This document shows positions 46,145 to 57,644 of a DNA stretch of 64,000 bases, piece by piece. The stretch is from Diphasiastrum complanatum. Taxonomy: Eukaryota; Streptophyta; Lycopodiopsida; Lycopodiales; Lycopodiaceae. The DNA is taken from assembly GCA_029204225.1 (NCBI GenBank), contig MU832121.1:1-64000 (forward strand). Direction: 5' to 3'. The notes below the pieces were generated by a model. The model saw only the letters and a program-made list of their open reading frames with translations. It had not been told where the DNA came from and did no database searches. The stretch's first letter is position 1, and each line of letters opens with the position of its first letter. Both the position numbers and the translations under genes were made by a program.

Positions 46145-46530
46145 TGTTACGGCCATATTCCGCTAAGGAAATGGAATAGTCCTAATATGGTAGATCGACC
46201 CTCCAATGTTCGAGTTTACTGGTCACGCCTAGATTTTATTCCACATTGAGGCTTGTTGGTGACTCATAAGCTTGAGAGGACCTAGACACTCTAATTGAGA
46301 CATATGGAGTAGTGCATGTACGTGTGATTGATATAGGCAGGAGTTATGCACGAAGAGCTATGACCTATTTATAGTTGACCTACATGGGGATTGCATGGAC
46401 TCATGCACATGATCCTACTCTCTATATATTGAGGTAGTGATTATTCCGTCGACGACTTTGGTATAGGTTACCTAATGAGCTCGTCTCCTCTTGCTATCAC
46501 ATGGCATGGCTTGGGGGCTAGATCTAGGAG
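46145..46530 (+). repeat. G3 3' LTR, interrupted by G1
   Basis: Matches the 5' LTR from TGTTACGGCC to GATCTAGGAG. The last roughly 90 LTR bases seen in the 5' copy (36769-36858) are missing because G1 starts at 46531; they may lie beyond the right edge of the window. Confidence 0.85.
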
Positions 46531-47067
46531 TGTCATGTGCCAAATCTTATGCAAATAGCAATTACAATGGAAGTAAAGCTAAGAGCAAGAAAAGTACAAA
46601 GCATTCAAGATAGCATATCATTAGAAAACTAGAAACAATGAGATCACAATGGAATCACATTAGCAATGAAAGAAAGAGTACAATCAATGGAAATGGAGCA
46701 TGGATTCATGGAGATAGGGCACATGAGACCTAGCAATGGAGATCCCTATGGCTCACATTCACAAGGATGCTGGAAGCTCTCACTTGCAAATGAGTCAAAA
46801 GATTCACAAAATGATGTCTCTTGCCTAGTTATAATCAATGCTCTTGCTTAACTAAACATAACTATCTTGAAGGATAGTTGACCCTTGTTAAGCATTATTT
46901 AGCCTACATTGGGCCCTTAGTGGCCTATTATCTTTATTTATTACTTTGAAGGGCCTAAAGAGGGAACCGCCTTGTTCTTAAGGCTAATAGCTCCTTTTGG
47001 GCCTACAAAGCTTACAATGGATATTCTAATGCATTGATAAGCATGGATGTACTAAAAGTACATGACA
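46531..47067 (-). repeat. G1 3' LTR (537 bp)
   Basis: Bounded by perfect 8-base inverted ends, TGTCATGT and ACATGACA. On the element strand it is preceded by a purine-rich tract (AAGTAAGGGGAG, reverse complement of 47068-47079). No second copy was found in the window. Confidence 0.8.
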
Positions 47068-47079
47068 CTCCCCTTACTT
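47068..47079 (-). other. G1 polypurine tract
   Basis: AAGTAAGGGGAG on the minus strand, abutting the LTR. Confidence 0.75.
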
Positions 47080-47173
47080 AAACATTTTTGTCCTAAAAAA
47101 TGAAGACATCTGCCTAGTAGCTCTAGGGACACATTTCAAATTGTATCGATGGAGAATGTCGTTTCCAACAACT

Positions 47174-48094
47174 TCATGGTAATAGTTGTGGCCACTTTTG
47201 AATGAAGGAGCTGTTGACCCAAGAATTGTCTTCATCAAGAAGATTCTTCCAATGAATTAGATATTCCTTGATTAACTTCCCATTTCGCAATACCTTGTCC
47301 CCATATCCAACGATTTTGGCTGGTTCCAGAACCATATGACCCTCATGATCTAACGGTGGTAGAGTAACAGTTGCAGATAAGTGTTCTCCCAAACTCCTCT
47401 TTAGAAGAGATACATGGAATACACAATGCACACGGGTTGCTGATGGTAGATCCAGTTTGTAATTCAACTCCCCAAGCTTCTTCACAATTTTGAAGGGTCC
47501 ATAAAATCTGGGAGCCAACTTTTCGCTTTGAGTTTTCTTCAGCTTAGTGTATCTATAAGGTTGTAACTTTAAATATACATAATCCCCTTCAGCAAAATCA
47601 TGGAAAGTCCATTTTTGGTCAGCATATTGCTTCATTCGTATCTGAGCTGCTTTAATGTGCTCTTGATTGGCCCACAAAATATCATTCATGTGCTGAACCT
47701 GGTCCACAACTACCGAAACTACAACCTCTGACAAATTTGCACTAATGGATTGTAATGATTCATGGCCATATGATGCAAAGAAGGGCGTCATACTGATTGA
47801 CACATGTGGAGTGCTATTATAACAAAATTCAACGAGATACAACCAATCGACCCACTTTGTCTGATGATCCGAAACAAAATGTCGCAAATAACACTCCAAC
47901 CACTTGTTAACCCTTTCTGTTTGCCCATCAGTTTCTGGATGAAATGATGTACGTAAGCACAATTTAGTGCCCAACTTGACCTTCCAAAAAGTGGAAAAAT
48001 CTACTATCTCTGTCACTCACTATCTCTTTTGGTATTCCGTGTAACTTGAAGACATTCTTCAAGAATATTTGTGCTACTTGGGCTGCACTATCAG
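47174..48094 (-). pseudogene. G1 integrase C-terminal half with chromodomain
   Basis: Minus-strand reading: AAQVAQIFLKNVFKLHGIPK, IVSDRDSRF with the second catalytic Asp, a frame change near 48005, SFHPETDGQTERVN with the catalytic Glu, ALQ-type YADQKWTFHDFAEGDYVYLKL, LAPRFYGPFKIVKKLGELNY, CVFHVSLLKRSLG and a chromodomain-like end (EPAKIVGYGDKV to EYLIHWKNLLDEDNSWV). Chromodomains direct such elements to marked chromatin. It continues the integrase started at 60878-61536; G2 sits exactly between, flanked by TAGTT duplications. Confidence 0.9.
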
Positions 48095-48099
48095 TAGTT

Positions 48100-48924
<825 letters not shown>

Positions 48925-49119
48925 GGGTCCACGTCCCAAAGTAGTGTCGGTCCCTCGGCACTAGGCTGCAATTGCCATGAAGGGGCGTTGTTGTCGATTC
49001 TTTTATTGTTGGAACATGGTGCTTCAGGAAAAGCATGGATAGAATTCGCTTACGTAAAACCTGAGGCTTTATTAGATGATGACGATCATCAAGAACTTGG
49101 ACTTGCCAGATTTTCAATA
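48925..49119 (-). other. G2 3' untranslated region
   Basis: Lies between the stop of the gag-like frame and the 3' LTR. The expected polypurine tract is poor (TTTGGGACGTGGACCC on the element strand). Confidence 0.5.
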
Positions 49120-49668
49120 TTACCCATAAGGGTCTGGTGGCCATTCCGGATAACCTTGTTCATCCACAATTGGGTAGTTGAGGCATTCCATCAGAGTATC
49201 CCAAGATAAAACTGGATCCTCATAGATTGGCGCAACTGGTCCCAATGTCATGGACTCCCCCAAATCATAATGTGGATATGACATGCTTGCTTGACTCTCT
49301 TGTCTGTCCAGGTATTCGTGGTATGCCATAACCTGACAACTTTCCTCAGCAGTCAATATCAAAGACTTAGCACAAGGCTTTGTCATTGTAGGCACTAGTG
49401 CTTGCTGTACTGGAGGCCTATTTGGGCTTGAATTCCCTGGATTTGGTGCTCGTTGAGGGGCAATCATCAACTTTAGTCTTCCCTTGGTCATTGCATTTTC
49501 TCGTTGAAGGCTGCATGATGGCATTGGATCTTGTGTTGAATTGCCTTCAAGTTGCTCTGTTGACGCTAGTCCCCTTTGTAATTCATCACTAAGAATTCTT
49601 TGTAGTGATTGTGCCAAGAGACTTGGTAAAATCCGTTGGACTTCGTCGGATGCCAATTTCTTGACTTC
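49120..49668 (-). pseudogene. G2 gag-like protein, C-terminal part
   Basis: Continues in frame from the part at 55540-56206 across the copia target site (CTGAG on this strand). The clear part starts MASDEVQRILPSLLAQS and is Gln/Ser/Pro-rich, then acidic, ending EWPPDPYG before a stop at 49120. No domain was recognised. It would have been one frame before copia insertion. Confidence 0.7.
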
Positions 49669-49673
49669 CTCAG

Positions 49674-50326
49674 TGTGAAAAACTCAGATCCAAAAGATGC
49701 TAAAGTTTCATAAAGATCTTGGCCATGGAAGTTATGCACATCTAGATTGAAAAAATGATAGAAATTGTGATGTTAAGCATACTAAACATCAACTAAACAT
49801 CAAAATCTGATCATAAGCTTCCACAAACAGAAACTTGCTGTCCCTGTCCGTACTTCAGAGCCTACAACCTGCATTTCACACGTGTGAAGCCATAGCAACA
49901 AAGAAATCACAATTCTAGTGGCTAGAATGCAAGATATGAACAAAAAAGTGAGAGAGAAGAAGATGGACCTTCAAAGAGCATAACATTCATTCAATAGAAT
50001 GAAAATGAGATGTGTACATACTCGTGGAGATGGCTATTTATAGCAGCCATAGTGCCTCTTGGCCACTTGTCTTATGATAGGCTAAAATTGGGGTCCAATA
50101 GGATTCACCCATATACCTAGAAATTTGGTCAAATAGGAATGCACCAAATTATGAGCCAATAGAAGAGCTCCACACTCGACCTCCTCTAATTAATGTGACC
50201 TCAAAAGTAGTGTACACATACTTTGGGCCTCTACATACATGTATGAACCTATCTCTAACTTTTATTTGGCCATAGGCCTACAAAATCTCAAGTTAGGAAA
50301 ATACTACTAGTTGACAATTTTTCACA
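49674..50326 (-). repeat. Copia 3' LTR (653 bp)
   Basis: TGTGAAAAAC to TTTTTCACA, with perfect short inverted ends. The TATTTATAGCAGCC near 50034 read in either direction is promoter-like but untested. Confidence 0.95.
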
Positions 50327-53300
50327 CTCCCTCTTCAACTAGTTTTAGCATAGATTTAGAAAGTACACCAAGACTTGTTCTATGCTTGAAAAATAAGTCC
50401 TTTCCCAATGCTTTGGTAAAGATATCAGCCACACATTCCTTTGATGGGACATGTTCAAGCTTGATCTCTTTTGCCAACACTTGTTCTCTCACAAAATGGT
50501 AAGCCACCTCGATATGTTTGCTCCTTGCATGGAAAACCGGATTGCTTGCTAGACTTTGGGCTGAAAGGTTGTCACAAAAGATGATTGGACTCTCTGAAAA
50601 ATCCAGCAAATGAAGCTCCATAATCATCCTCTTGATCCACACCATCTCCTTTGTGCATGATGTCAAAGCTTTGTACTCGGCCTCACTAGAAGAAAGTGAT
50701 ATAGTTGCTTGTTTCTTCGACATCCATGAGATAGCTCCATCACCTATGAAAATAGCATGTGCATTTATGGATTTTCTATCCATAAGGTCTCCTGCAAAAT
50801 CTGAATCTGAAAAACCAAATAAGTTAGGTGATGAGCCTCTATAAACAATGCCAAAATCTTTTGTTCCCGAGATGTATCTCAAGATCCTCTTTCCTAGTTT
50901 CCAATGTTCTATGCTAGGATCTTGCATGAATTGGCTTAATTTACCAACACAATAAGATAAATCAGGTCTTGTGATGGTTAGATATATAAGAGAACCTATT
51001 AGCTTCCTATAGAGAGTAATGTCCTCGAAGGATCTTTCATTACCTCTTATAGTTAGCTTTACATGTGATTCCATAGGTGTATCAATAGGATTTGCATCTA
51101 CCATATGAAATCTATTGAGAATAGAAATAGCATACTTCTCTTGTGAAATAAAAGTGATTTGAGAAGTTCTAATTACTTCTATTCCTAAGATATAGCTCAA
51201 AAGACCAAGATCATGCACTTCAAATTCCTTTTTTAGTGCTTTCTTGATATCTTCTATATCTTCCTTGTTCCCTCCACTTAAAATAATGTCATCCACATAA
51301 ATTAGAAGGATTGTAACATCATTAGCACTAATTCTAAAGTAAAGTGAATGATCATACTCACTCATAGTGAAGTTTTGAGAAAGTAGAAAAGAGTTAAGCC
51401 TAGCATACCAACTCCTTGGTGCTTGCTTAAGACCATACAAACTTTTTTGTAGAAAACACACATGATTAGGCTTGCTATGAGAAACATAGCTCTCGGGTTG
51501 CTCCATGTAGACTTCCTCTTCAAGATCACCATTCAAGAAAGCATTAGAAATGTCTAATTGCCAAAGATCCCATCCATAAAGAGTTGCAAGGGAAATGATT
51601 ACTCTTATGCTCACCATCTTTGCCACGGGTGCAAAGGTTTCCTCATAGTCAATGCCATGCTCTTGAGCATAACCTTTAGCCACCAACCTTGCCTTCAACT
51701 TGTTGATAGATCCATCTTGATTTGTCTTTACCTTGAAGATCCATTTGCATCCAATTGCACTTTTGCCCTTTGGAAGCTCCACCAATCTCCATGTGTTGTT
51801 CTTCATAAGTGCTTCAAACTCAAGATCCATTGCTTGGATCCATTCCTCTTCTTGCCTTGCTTCATCTACACATGAAGGTACATCAAAAGAAGTTAGGAAA
51901 GCATAGTTGGATCCATCCACCACTTGCTTACCTTTGCCATCATAAGTGAGCCTTGAGGGTTTCACTTTATGCCTTGGAGTTCTCCTTGGAATTTGACTTG
52001 AAGAGGCTTCTTCAACATCCACATCCAATGTGTCATCAACTCCATTGTCATCAAGCACATTAGTTGCAACAACACCATCATCACTTGAAACAACTTTTGG
52101 AATGTTACCTTCATAAAAAATGACATCCCTACTTGTGAACACTTTCTTGATTGAAGGAACATAAATCCTATATGCTTTGCTTACTTCACTATAACCAACA
52201 AAAATGCCCTTTCTTGAAGATGGATCCTCCTTAGTTCTATCATCAAGAGTAATGTTGAAGTAGCAAATGCATCCAAAAGTTCTTAGAAACTTGACATTAG
52301 GCTTCGTACCAAACAAAGCTTCAAAAGGGGTTTTTCCTTCCAATACAACACTTGGCCATCTATTGCATAGGAAATTTGCACACAACAAAGCATCACTCCA
52401 AAAAGGTTTAGGAAGATTAGCATTCAATCTCATTGCCTTTGCACTCTCACACAAGGTTCTATTCTTCCTCTCGGCCACTCCATTTTGTTGTGGTGTTCTT
52501 GGACATGTGTACTCCCTCTTGATCCCATGCTCATCGCAAAAGGCTTTGAATTTGTTAGAAATGTATTCACCACCATTGTCGCTCCTCAAGCATTTGATTT
52601 TGGTTGTAAATTGAGTCTCAATAGCAACTTTGAACTTGACAAACACATCAAACACCTCATCCTTGCTCTTTAGTAGATAAACCCAACAAAATCTACTAAA
52701 ATCATCAATGAAAGTTACATACATCTTAGCACCTCCATTGCTAATTGTAGTAACACCATGAATATCCGAATGCAAGAGAGAAAAAGGCATCTTAGATCTA
52801 GATATAGATCTAGTATATGGCAATCTATGTGATTTAGACAAAGCACATTCTTCACAAACATGATTCAAGCAAGTAAGAGACTTGGGAAGTCCCCTTACTA
52901 CCTCCTTTTTGGCTATTACCTCCAAGGCCTTGTAGTTGAGATGTCCCATCCTTTTATGCCATACCTCTTGAATTGACATTTGTTCATTTGCCATGCATCC
53001 AACTTGGTTAGCAACAACACATGCATCAAGCTTGAACAATTTCCCTTGCCTTTTCCCTTTTGCAATGATACTACACCCCTTTTTGATCAAGCAAGCATCA
53101 CCATCAAACTCAACTTTGAATCCTTTGTCAAGCATTTGGCTTACACTAAGTAAGTTCTTGGTAATGGATGGAATGAGCAAAACATCTTTCAATTCTATAT
53201 TCCTATTTGTAGAAAGTGAAATAGGAATTGTGCCAATCCCCTTGATTGCACACTCACCATCATTTGCGGTATAGATTACCTTCCTATCACCATCAAATGC

Positions 53301-54272
53301 CATTAAAGATGAAAAATACTCTTTATGATATGTCATATGAGAAGTGGCTCCACTATCAATCCACCAAGGATCAATGTCTCCATGATTAGCCAACAAGCAA
53401 GATGACATAACAAAAGCATCATTTGAAAGAAGCTCATCCCCACCCTCATCAATAGTTAGATTGGTTTGCTTTTCCCCTTGATCCCTCTTTTTCTTAAAAC
53501 AATCACTAGCGAAATGCCCTTTGACTCCACAATAGAAACATTTTAGCTTAGATCTATCCTTCTTTTTGCCAAAAGTAGAGTGCTCACCTTGGTCTTGCCC
53601 TTTAGACCAATTGCTTTTACCTTTGCCCTTGAACTTGCCTTTAGAGAACATTGCCTCCTCTTCTCCTCCTTGAGATGTAGAAGATGCTCCCACTCTTGCT
53701 TGCAACCTGAATTCTTCAGCCAACAAGACCTCTTGCAAGTCTCCAACACTTGGTAAACATTTTTGGATAGCATAACTTTGAACAAGATTAGCATGATCAT
53801 CCAACAAACCATTGAGAATCACTTGAACAAGCTCCTCATTATTTATGCCATCATTAATGCATGCTAACTCATCATTCAATGCTTTAACTCTCAAAACAAA
53901 AGCATGTCCATTCTCACTCTTCTTTTGCATACAAGAAAAGATTTGCCTTCTTAAAGTCAACACTCTAGAAGTAGACTTGGATTCATAAACCTTCTTCAAG
54001 GCTTCCCAAGCTTCACTAGATGATGTGCACTTACCAACCTCTTTGATAAGCTCATTTGTCACATTCATCTTGATCATGTGAAGGGCTTTCTTTGCCCTCT
54101 TGTCATACCTCAATTGTTCTTGAGGTGCCAAAGGTCTCTCCTCCACACCTACAACAATATCCATCAACTCATTCATCTCAAGCAAAGACTCCATCCTTAC
54201 TTTCCAAGTAGAATAGTTGAGGGAGGTAAGCCTATCATTGCTTTCCAACATGTAGCCTCCATTTGTAGCCAT
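50322..54272 (-). CDS. Copia gag-pol polyprotein, 1316 aa, intact
   Basis: Retrotransposon polyprotein, cleaved into capsid, protease, integrase, RT and RNase H. Seen in order: gag (LNYSTWKVRMESLL near residue 18), zinc knuckle C245-C248-H253-C258, protease D306-S-G in WWIDSGATSHMT, integrase zinc residues H439/H444 and C473/C476, catalytic D503, D565 and E601, RT from about 840 (KARLVAKGY, FAPVAKMVSIR, SLYGLKQAPRSWY) with YVDD at 992-995, and RNase H with D1156 and SSSEAEY around 1194-1200. No stop or frameshift; the length is usual for the family. The ATG at 54272 lies 600 bases after the primer site. The stop TGA is formed by the first bases of the 3' LTR. The family acts in cytoplasmic particles and the nucleus. 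Confidence 0.97.
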   Translation of the reverse strand: MATNGGYMLESNDRLTSLNYSTWKVRMESLLEMNELMDIVVGVEERPLAPQEQLRYDKRAKKALHMIKMNVTNELIKEVGKCTSSSEAWEALKKVYESKSTSRVLTLRRQIFSCMQKKSENGHAFVLRVKALNDELACINDGINNEELVQVILNGLLDDHANLVQSYAIQKCLPSVGDLQEVLLAEEFRLQARVGASSTSQGGEEEAMFSKGKFKGKGKSNWSKGQDQGEHSTFGKKKDRSKLKCFYCGVKGHFASDCFKKKRDQGEKQTNLTIDEGGDELLSNDAFVMSSCLLANHGDIDPWWIDSGATSHMTYHKEYFSSLMAFDGDRKVIYTANDGECAIKGIGTIPISLSTNRNIELKDVLLIPSITKNLLSVSQMLDKGFKVEFDGDACLIKKGCSIIAKGKRQGKLFKLDACVVANQVGCMANEQMSIQEVWHKRMGHLNYKALEVIAKKEVVRGLPKSLTCLNHVCEECALSKSHRLPYTRSISRSKMPFSLLHSDIHGVTTISNGGAKMYVTFIDDFSRFCWVYLLKSKDEVFDVFVKFKVAIETQFTTKIKCLRSDNGGEYISNKFKAFCDEHGIKREYTCPRTPQQNGVAERKNRTLCESAKAMRLNANLPKPFWSDALLCANFLCNRWPSVVLEGKTPFEALFGTKPNVKFLRTFGCICYFNITLDDRTKEDPSSRKGIFVGYSEVSKAYRIYVPSIKKVFTSRDVIFYEGNIPKVVSSDDGVVATNVLDDNGVDDTLDVDVEEASSSQIPRRTPRHKVKPSRLTYDGKGKQVVDGSNYAFLTSFDVPSCVDEARQEEEWIQAMDLEFEALMKNNTWRLVELPKGKSAIGCKWIFKVKTNQDGSINKLKARLVAKGYAQEHGIDYEETFAPVAKMVSIRVIISLATLYGWDLWQLDISNAFLNGDLEEEVYMEQPESYVSHSKPNHVCFLQKSLYGLKQAPRSWYARLNSFLLSQNFTMSEYDHSLYFRISANDVTILLIYVDDIILSGGNKEDIEDIKKALKKEFEVHDLGLLSYILGIEVIRTSQITFISQEKYAISILNRFHMVDANPIDTPMESHVKLTIRGNERSFEDITLYRKLIGSLIYLTITRPDLSYCVGKLSQFMQDPSIEHWKLGKRILRYISGTKDFGIVYRGSSPNLFGFSDSDFAGDLMDRKSINAHAIFIGDGAISWMSKKQATISLSSSEAEYKALTSCTKEMVWIKRMIMELHLLDFSESPIIFCDNLSAQSLASNPVFHARSKHIEVAYHFVREQVLAKEIKLEHVPSKECVADIFTKALGKDLFFKHRTSLGVLSKSMLKLVEEGV
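50327..50336 (-). other. Copia polypurine tract
   Basis: GAAGAGGGAG on the element strand, directly before the 3' LTR and inside the coding frame. Confidence 0.9.
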
Positions 54273-54869
54273 GTTGCAATGATTGATCTCTGATCTTTGA
54301 CCTGTTCCAATGCACTAAGCACTCTCTTGAATCAACAAATGAAACACAAGAAGAAATCACAAAGATTTGGAACCTAAAACCTTACTTTTTCTCTCTTTTC
54401 CTCACTTTTTCCTTAATTTTAGCCACTAGTTTTATGATTTCTTGATCAAACCAAGACCAAACCTCAATATACTTGCTTTTCCCTCACTCCTAAGATTGAA
54501 ATACACTCTTGAATCATTCAGCAAACTGAAAATCAGAGGGTTACATCAATTTTGAAGTTTTTGACATGAAGAAGCAAGAAATTGAATCAAAAAACTATAT
54601 GCTAGAATGGAAAACTAATAGGATCTTGTTGGATCTTGCATCTCCCTCTTTCCAAAACAATTTTTGTCTCCTTATTCTGATAAGTACAGAGGGAATTCGC
54701 CCTACTTCAATTGAAATGCATACAAATGATGTTTTGATCACAAAGATCCAATTTCTACACATAAATCAACAAGATTTTTAGCTAGAAACTTGATTGGAAT
54801 GCTACAAAAGCAAACTCGCCCACAAATCTCTTCTAAATCTGGCAAAACCTGCACATTTGGCCGCCTAAT
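54273..54869 (-). other. Copia untranslated leader
   Basis: About 600 bases between primer site and polyprotein start, with no coding region. Confidence 0.7.
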
Positions 54870-54881
54870 GCTCTGATACCA
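54870..54881 (-). other. Copia primer-binding site (tRNA-iMet)
   Basis: TGGTATCAGAGC on the element strand, a 12-base perfect match to the initiator tRNA site, abutting the 5' LTR. Confidence 0.95.
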
Positions 54882-55534
54882 TGTGAAAAACTCAGATCCA
54901 AAAGATGCTAAAGTTTCATAAAGATCTTGGCCATGGAAGTTATGCACATCTAGATTGAAAAAATGATAGAAATTGTGATGTTAAGCATACTAAACATCAA
55001 CTAAACATCAAAATCTGATCATAAGCTTCCACAAACAGAAACTTGCTGTCCCTGTCCGTACTTCAGAGCGTACAACCTGCATTTCACACGTGTGAAGCCA
55101 TAGCAACAAAGAAATCACAATTCTAGTGGCTAGAATGCAAGATATGAACAAAAAAGTGAGAGAGAAGAAGATGGACCTTCAAAGAGCATAACATTCATTC
55201 AATAGAATGAAAATGAGATGTGTACATACTCGTGGAGATGGCTATTTATAGCAGCCATAGTGCCTCTTGGCCACTTGTCTTATGATAGGCTAAACTTGGG
55301 GTCCAATAGGATTCACCCATATACCTAGAAATTTGGTCAAATAGGAATGCACCAAATTATGAGCCAATAGAAGAGCTCCACACTCGACCTCCTCTAATTA
55401 ATGTGACCTCAAAAGTAGTGTACACATACTTTGGGCCTCTACATACATGTATGAACCTATCTCTAACTTTTATTTGGCCATAGGCCTACAAAATCTCAAG
55501 TTAGGAAAATACTACTAGTTGACAATTTTTCACA
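54882..55534 (-). repeat. Copia 5' LTR (653 bp)
   Basis: Same length as the 3' LTR with two differences by eye. Followed on the plus strand by the CTCAG target duplication. Confidence 0.95.
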
Positions 55535-55539
55535 CTCAG

Positions 55540-56372
55540 TTACCATTGGCGTGATGGATTCTACCATCTTTGTCTTCTGTGATGGTTTTACTTGTTTGCC
55601 CGAGGGTATCTTTGCGTACTTTGGGACTTTTGCCATATCGTCCTCTTCGTCACTCGTTTCATAACCCGGTGGCACTAAGATTTTTCTTTTGTCGTACGTT
55701 CGAGGTGGAAGGGTTACCCCAGGTGCATGTCGGTCTACATAGGCCAAATGCCTCCTGGCTATTTGTGAATTTCTCATCGGGCAATCTCGGCATGGATGAT
55801 AAACTCTGCATTGTGAACATGAGGGATCAAATGTTGACAGATCCCCTCGGTGTGGACATTCAACACGGCGGTGTTTTCCTCCGCATCCGTAGCACCTAAT
55901 TGATTGCAGTATGCCATCACCTCTAAGTTGATAGGCATACACTGGTAACGAATTCCCCTTAGGATCTTCCACAAAATAGACTGGTAGGCTGTTATGGTCC
56001 TCCATTGAATGCGGTGACATGCAAGAGGATATAACCAAAACTTCTACCTTGCCACTTCTTGTTGAAGAAAGTTGTGATTTAGATGGATCAATCTGACATC
56101 CATCCTTCTGGTGAGCTCCTTGTTGGCTTGATTCTACTTCTGACCGTTGAACCGCTGGATCTTGTTGTCGATAAGCCTGTTGCTCTGTATTTTGTTCTTT
56201 TAACAAGCGCGGATTCTTGATTGGACACCTGGTACTTGGATGATCTCCAAAGCAGCTTCACTTTGTTGCCTTGCATGGGGTTCCATTCTTGTTGGATCAT
56301 TGCTCGTTGTCGACCTTTGTTTGTTTTTTCATTAGCAAGCATAGGAGCAATTGAGCTGACCTCCACCTTCAC
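55540..56372 (-). pseudogene. G2 gag-like protein, middle part with zinc-knuckle-like clusters
   Basis: The main frame (56206 to 55540) is Gln/Ser-rich, then carries CYGCGGKHRRVECPH and CSQCRVYHPCRDCP, a paired Cys/His layout like the GypB gag end at 10210-10437, and a basic tail up to the copia target site. Sequence from 56372 to about 56206 continues upstream in another frame. Nucleic-acid binding is inferred from the knuckles. The C-terminal part lies at 49120-49668. Confidence 0.75.
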
Positions 56373-56478
56373 TCCCTTTCTCTCTTCTCCCCTCTATTTC
56401 TTCTACTCTTCTCTTCACATTCTCTCTAAAATCATGTGAAATGTTAGTTAGTGGTGTAGAGTTAATGGTGGGAGAATA

Positions 56479-56485
56479 GAGAGAG

Positions 56486-56532
<47 letters not shown>
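56479..56532. repeat. (GA)n tract in G2 / copia-remnant junction region
   Basis: About 50 bases of GA with one interruption (GTAGA near 56487). It is followed by TATGCGGCGAAGCGAGTG (56534-56551), a motif that recurs at 60052-60069 next to the G2 primer site with one change. Confidence 0.85.
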
Positions 56533-56534
<2 letters not shown>

Positions 56535-56552
56535 ATGCGGCGAAGCGAGTGT

Positions 56553-57013
56553 GTGACCATAAGGTGGTAAGACATTTTCCCATCATACCCAGGATACGCC
56601 ACATGTCATCATCATCAAACGCTTTCACTCTGTCCATAGAATTGCTATTGGAACAAATGACAAAACTACACAAACAGCAGATGGAGCAACTTGTTCTAAA
56701 TGCTAGTTCTTGGAAGTCCTTGAAAATGGCCAAGTCTTCAATGACTTTAAGTAATTGAACTTAACATCTGAACTTGAAATTATGACAGGATTGGTTATCC
56801 TTTGCTGGAGATCAATTGGATGCCCGTTGTAGATGTTCTTCAAATAATTTGGTTGTCTAAGTTTTGTGATTCCTGCAAGTATCAGATGAGCAGACGTAGA
56901 ACCAAAGTTGGTTTCACCTGACCCTAGATCAATGATCAATAAACATGCAGGAAGAATCATGAAATAGATTTAGTCATTCACCAAGGAGAAAATTGTGGGC
57001 TTAATTTCCAACA
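56553..57013 (-). repeat. LTR of a truncated copia element
   Basis: The plus-strand right end CCAACA at 57013 is next to a polypurine tract (reverse complement TTAAGGGGGAC, 57014-57024), which marks a 3' LTR on the minus strand. The left border is a guess based on a TG dinucleotide after a G2-like motif. Confidence 0.55.
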
Positions 57014-57032
57014 GTCCCCCTTAAGGTCACAG

Positions 57033-57385
57033 TTAGTGCCTTGGTATCTTCGTCAGGTTTAGCATATTGAAGAACTTCTGGTGCTTGATCCTTGGAAGCA
57101 CTTTGGTGAAGATGTTTGCAATCATTTTTGTTATGGAGCAGTATTGAAAGATCACTTGCCTTGACAAAACTTTCTCCCGAATGAAATGATACTGGATTTC
57201 TATGTGCTTGGATTTGCCATAAAATCTGGGATTCAGTGATAGTGAAATACAGCTCAAGTTGTCACACAGAATGGTGGTAGCATTAAACTGAGTGTGATGT
57301 AAGTCGTGAAGTAATAACCTAATCCATACAACTTCTTTTGAAGCTTGACATGCTGCAATGTACTCTGATTCCTCATCTGGATAGG
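57033..57385 (-). pseudogene. Copia RNase H C-terminal fragment
   Basis: Minus-strand frame with EYIAACQASKEVVWIRLLL, ILCDNLSCISLSLNP, KSKHIEIQYHFIREKV and IANIFTKVLPR, the end of copia RNase H. It is 5'-truncated and fused in frame to a gag-like segment at about 57385. Confidence 0.85.
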
Positions 57386-57644
57386 GAAAATCCTTCTTCT
57401 CGAGTGAGATTTCCATCAAGGCAGCATCTTTACAAAGTTGTGCAAGCGACGCATAGGATGCTAATTCTTCCATACCAGATCTGATCCTTTTGGGCAGTCC
57501 GGCATAGTATTTTGCCATGATGATCTGTTGGGGAATCGAGGGATCACAATCCTTCACTAGATGATAGATCCGATAGGTGTAGTCTCGAATTGTTTCAACA
57601 TGGAACTTTTTTAATTTTGATAATCCTACAAGGGCGGTCTCCAT
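57386..57644 (-). pseudogene. G2 gag-like fragment (capsid end)
   Basis: Starts METALVGLSKLKKFHV, then TIRDYTYRIYHLVKDC, IPQQIIMAKYYAGLPKRIRSGM and SYASLAQLCKDAALME, the late part of a Retrotrans_gag domain. The copia RNase H fragment interrupts it on the left; the knuckle part of the same protein probably resumes near 56372. Confidence 0.65.

Larger units (their letters stand above)
49674..55534 (-). mobile_element. Intact Ty1/copia element, recently inserted
   Basis: 5861 bp in minus orientation with two 653-bp LTRs, CTCAG target duplications (49669-49673 and 55535-55539), a tRNA-iMet primer site, one unbroken polyprotein frame and a polypurine tract. The LTRs differ at only two positions by eye (50085 region A versus C, and C versus G in 'gagcctac/gagcgtac'). 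This is the youngest and only apparently autonomous element here. A related older LTR remnant is at 6226-6366. Confidence 0.95.

Noticed and set aside
51558..53274. Plus-strand frames opposite the copia polyprotein
   Set aside because: Shadows of the intact 1316-residue minus-strand frame.
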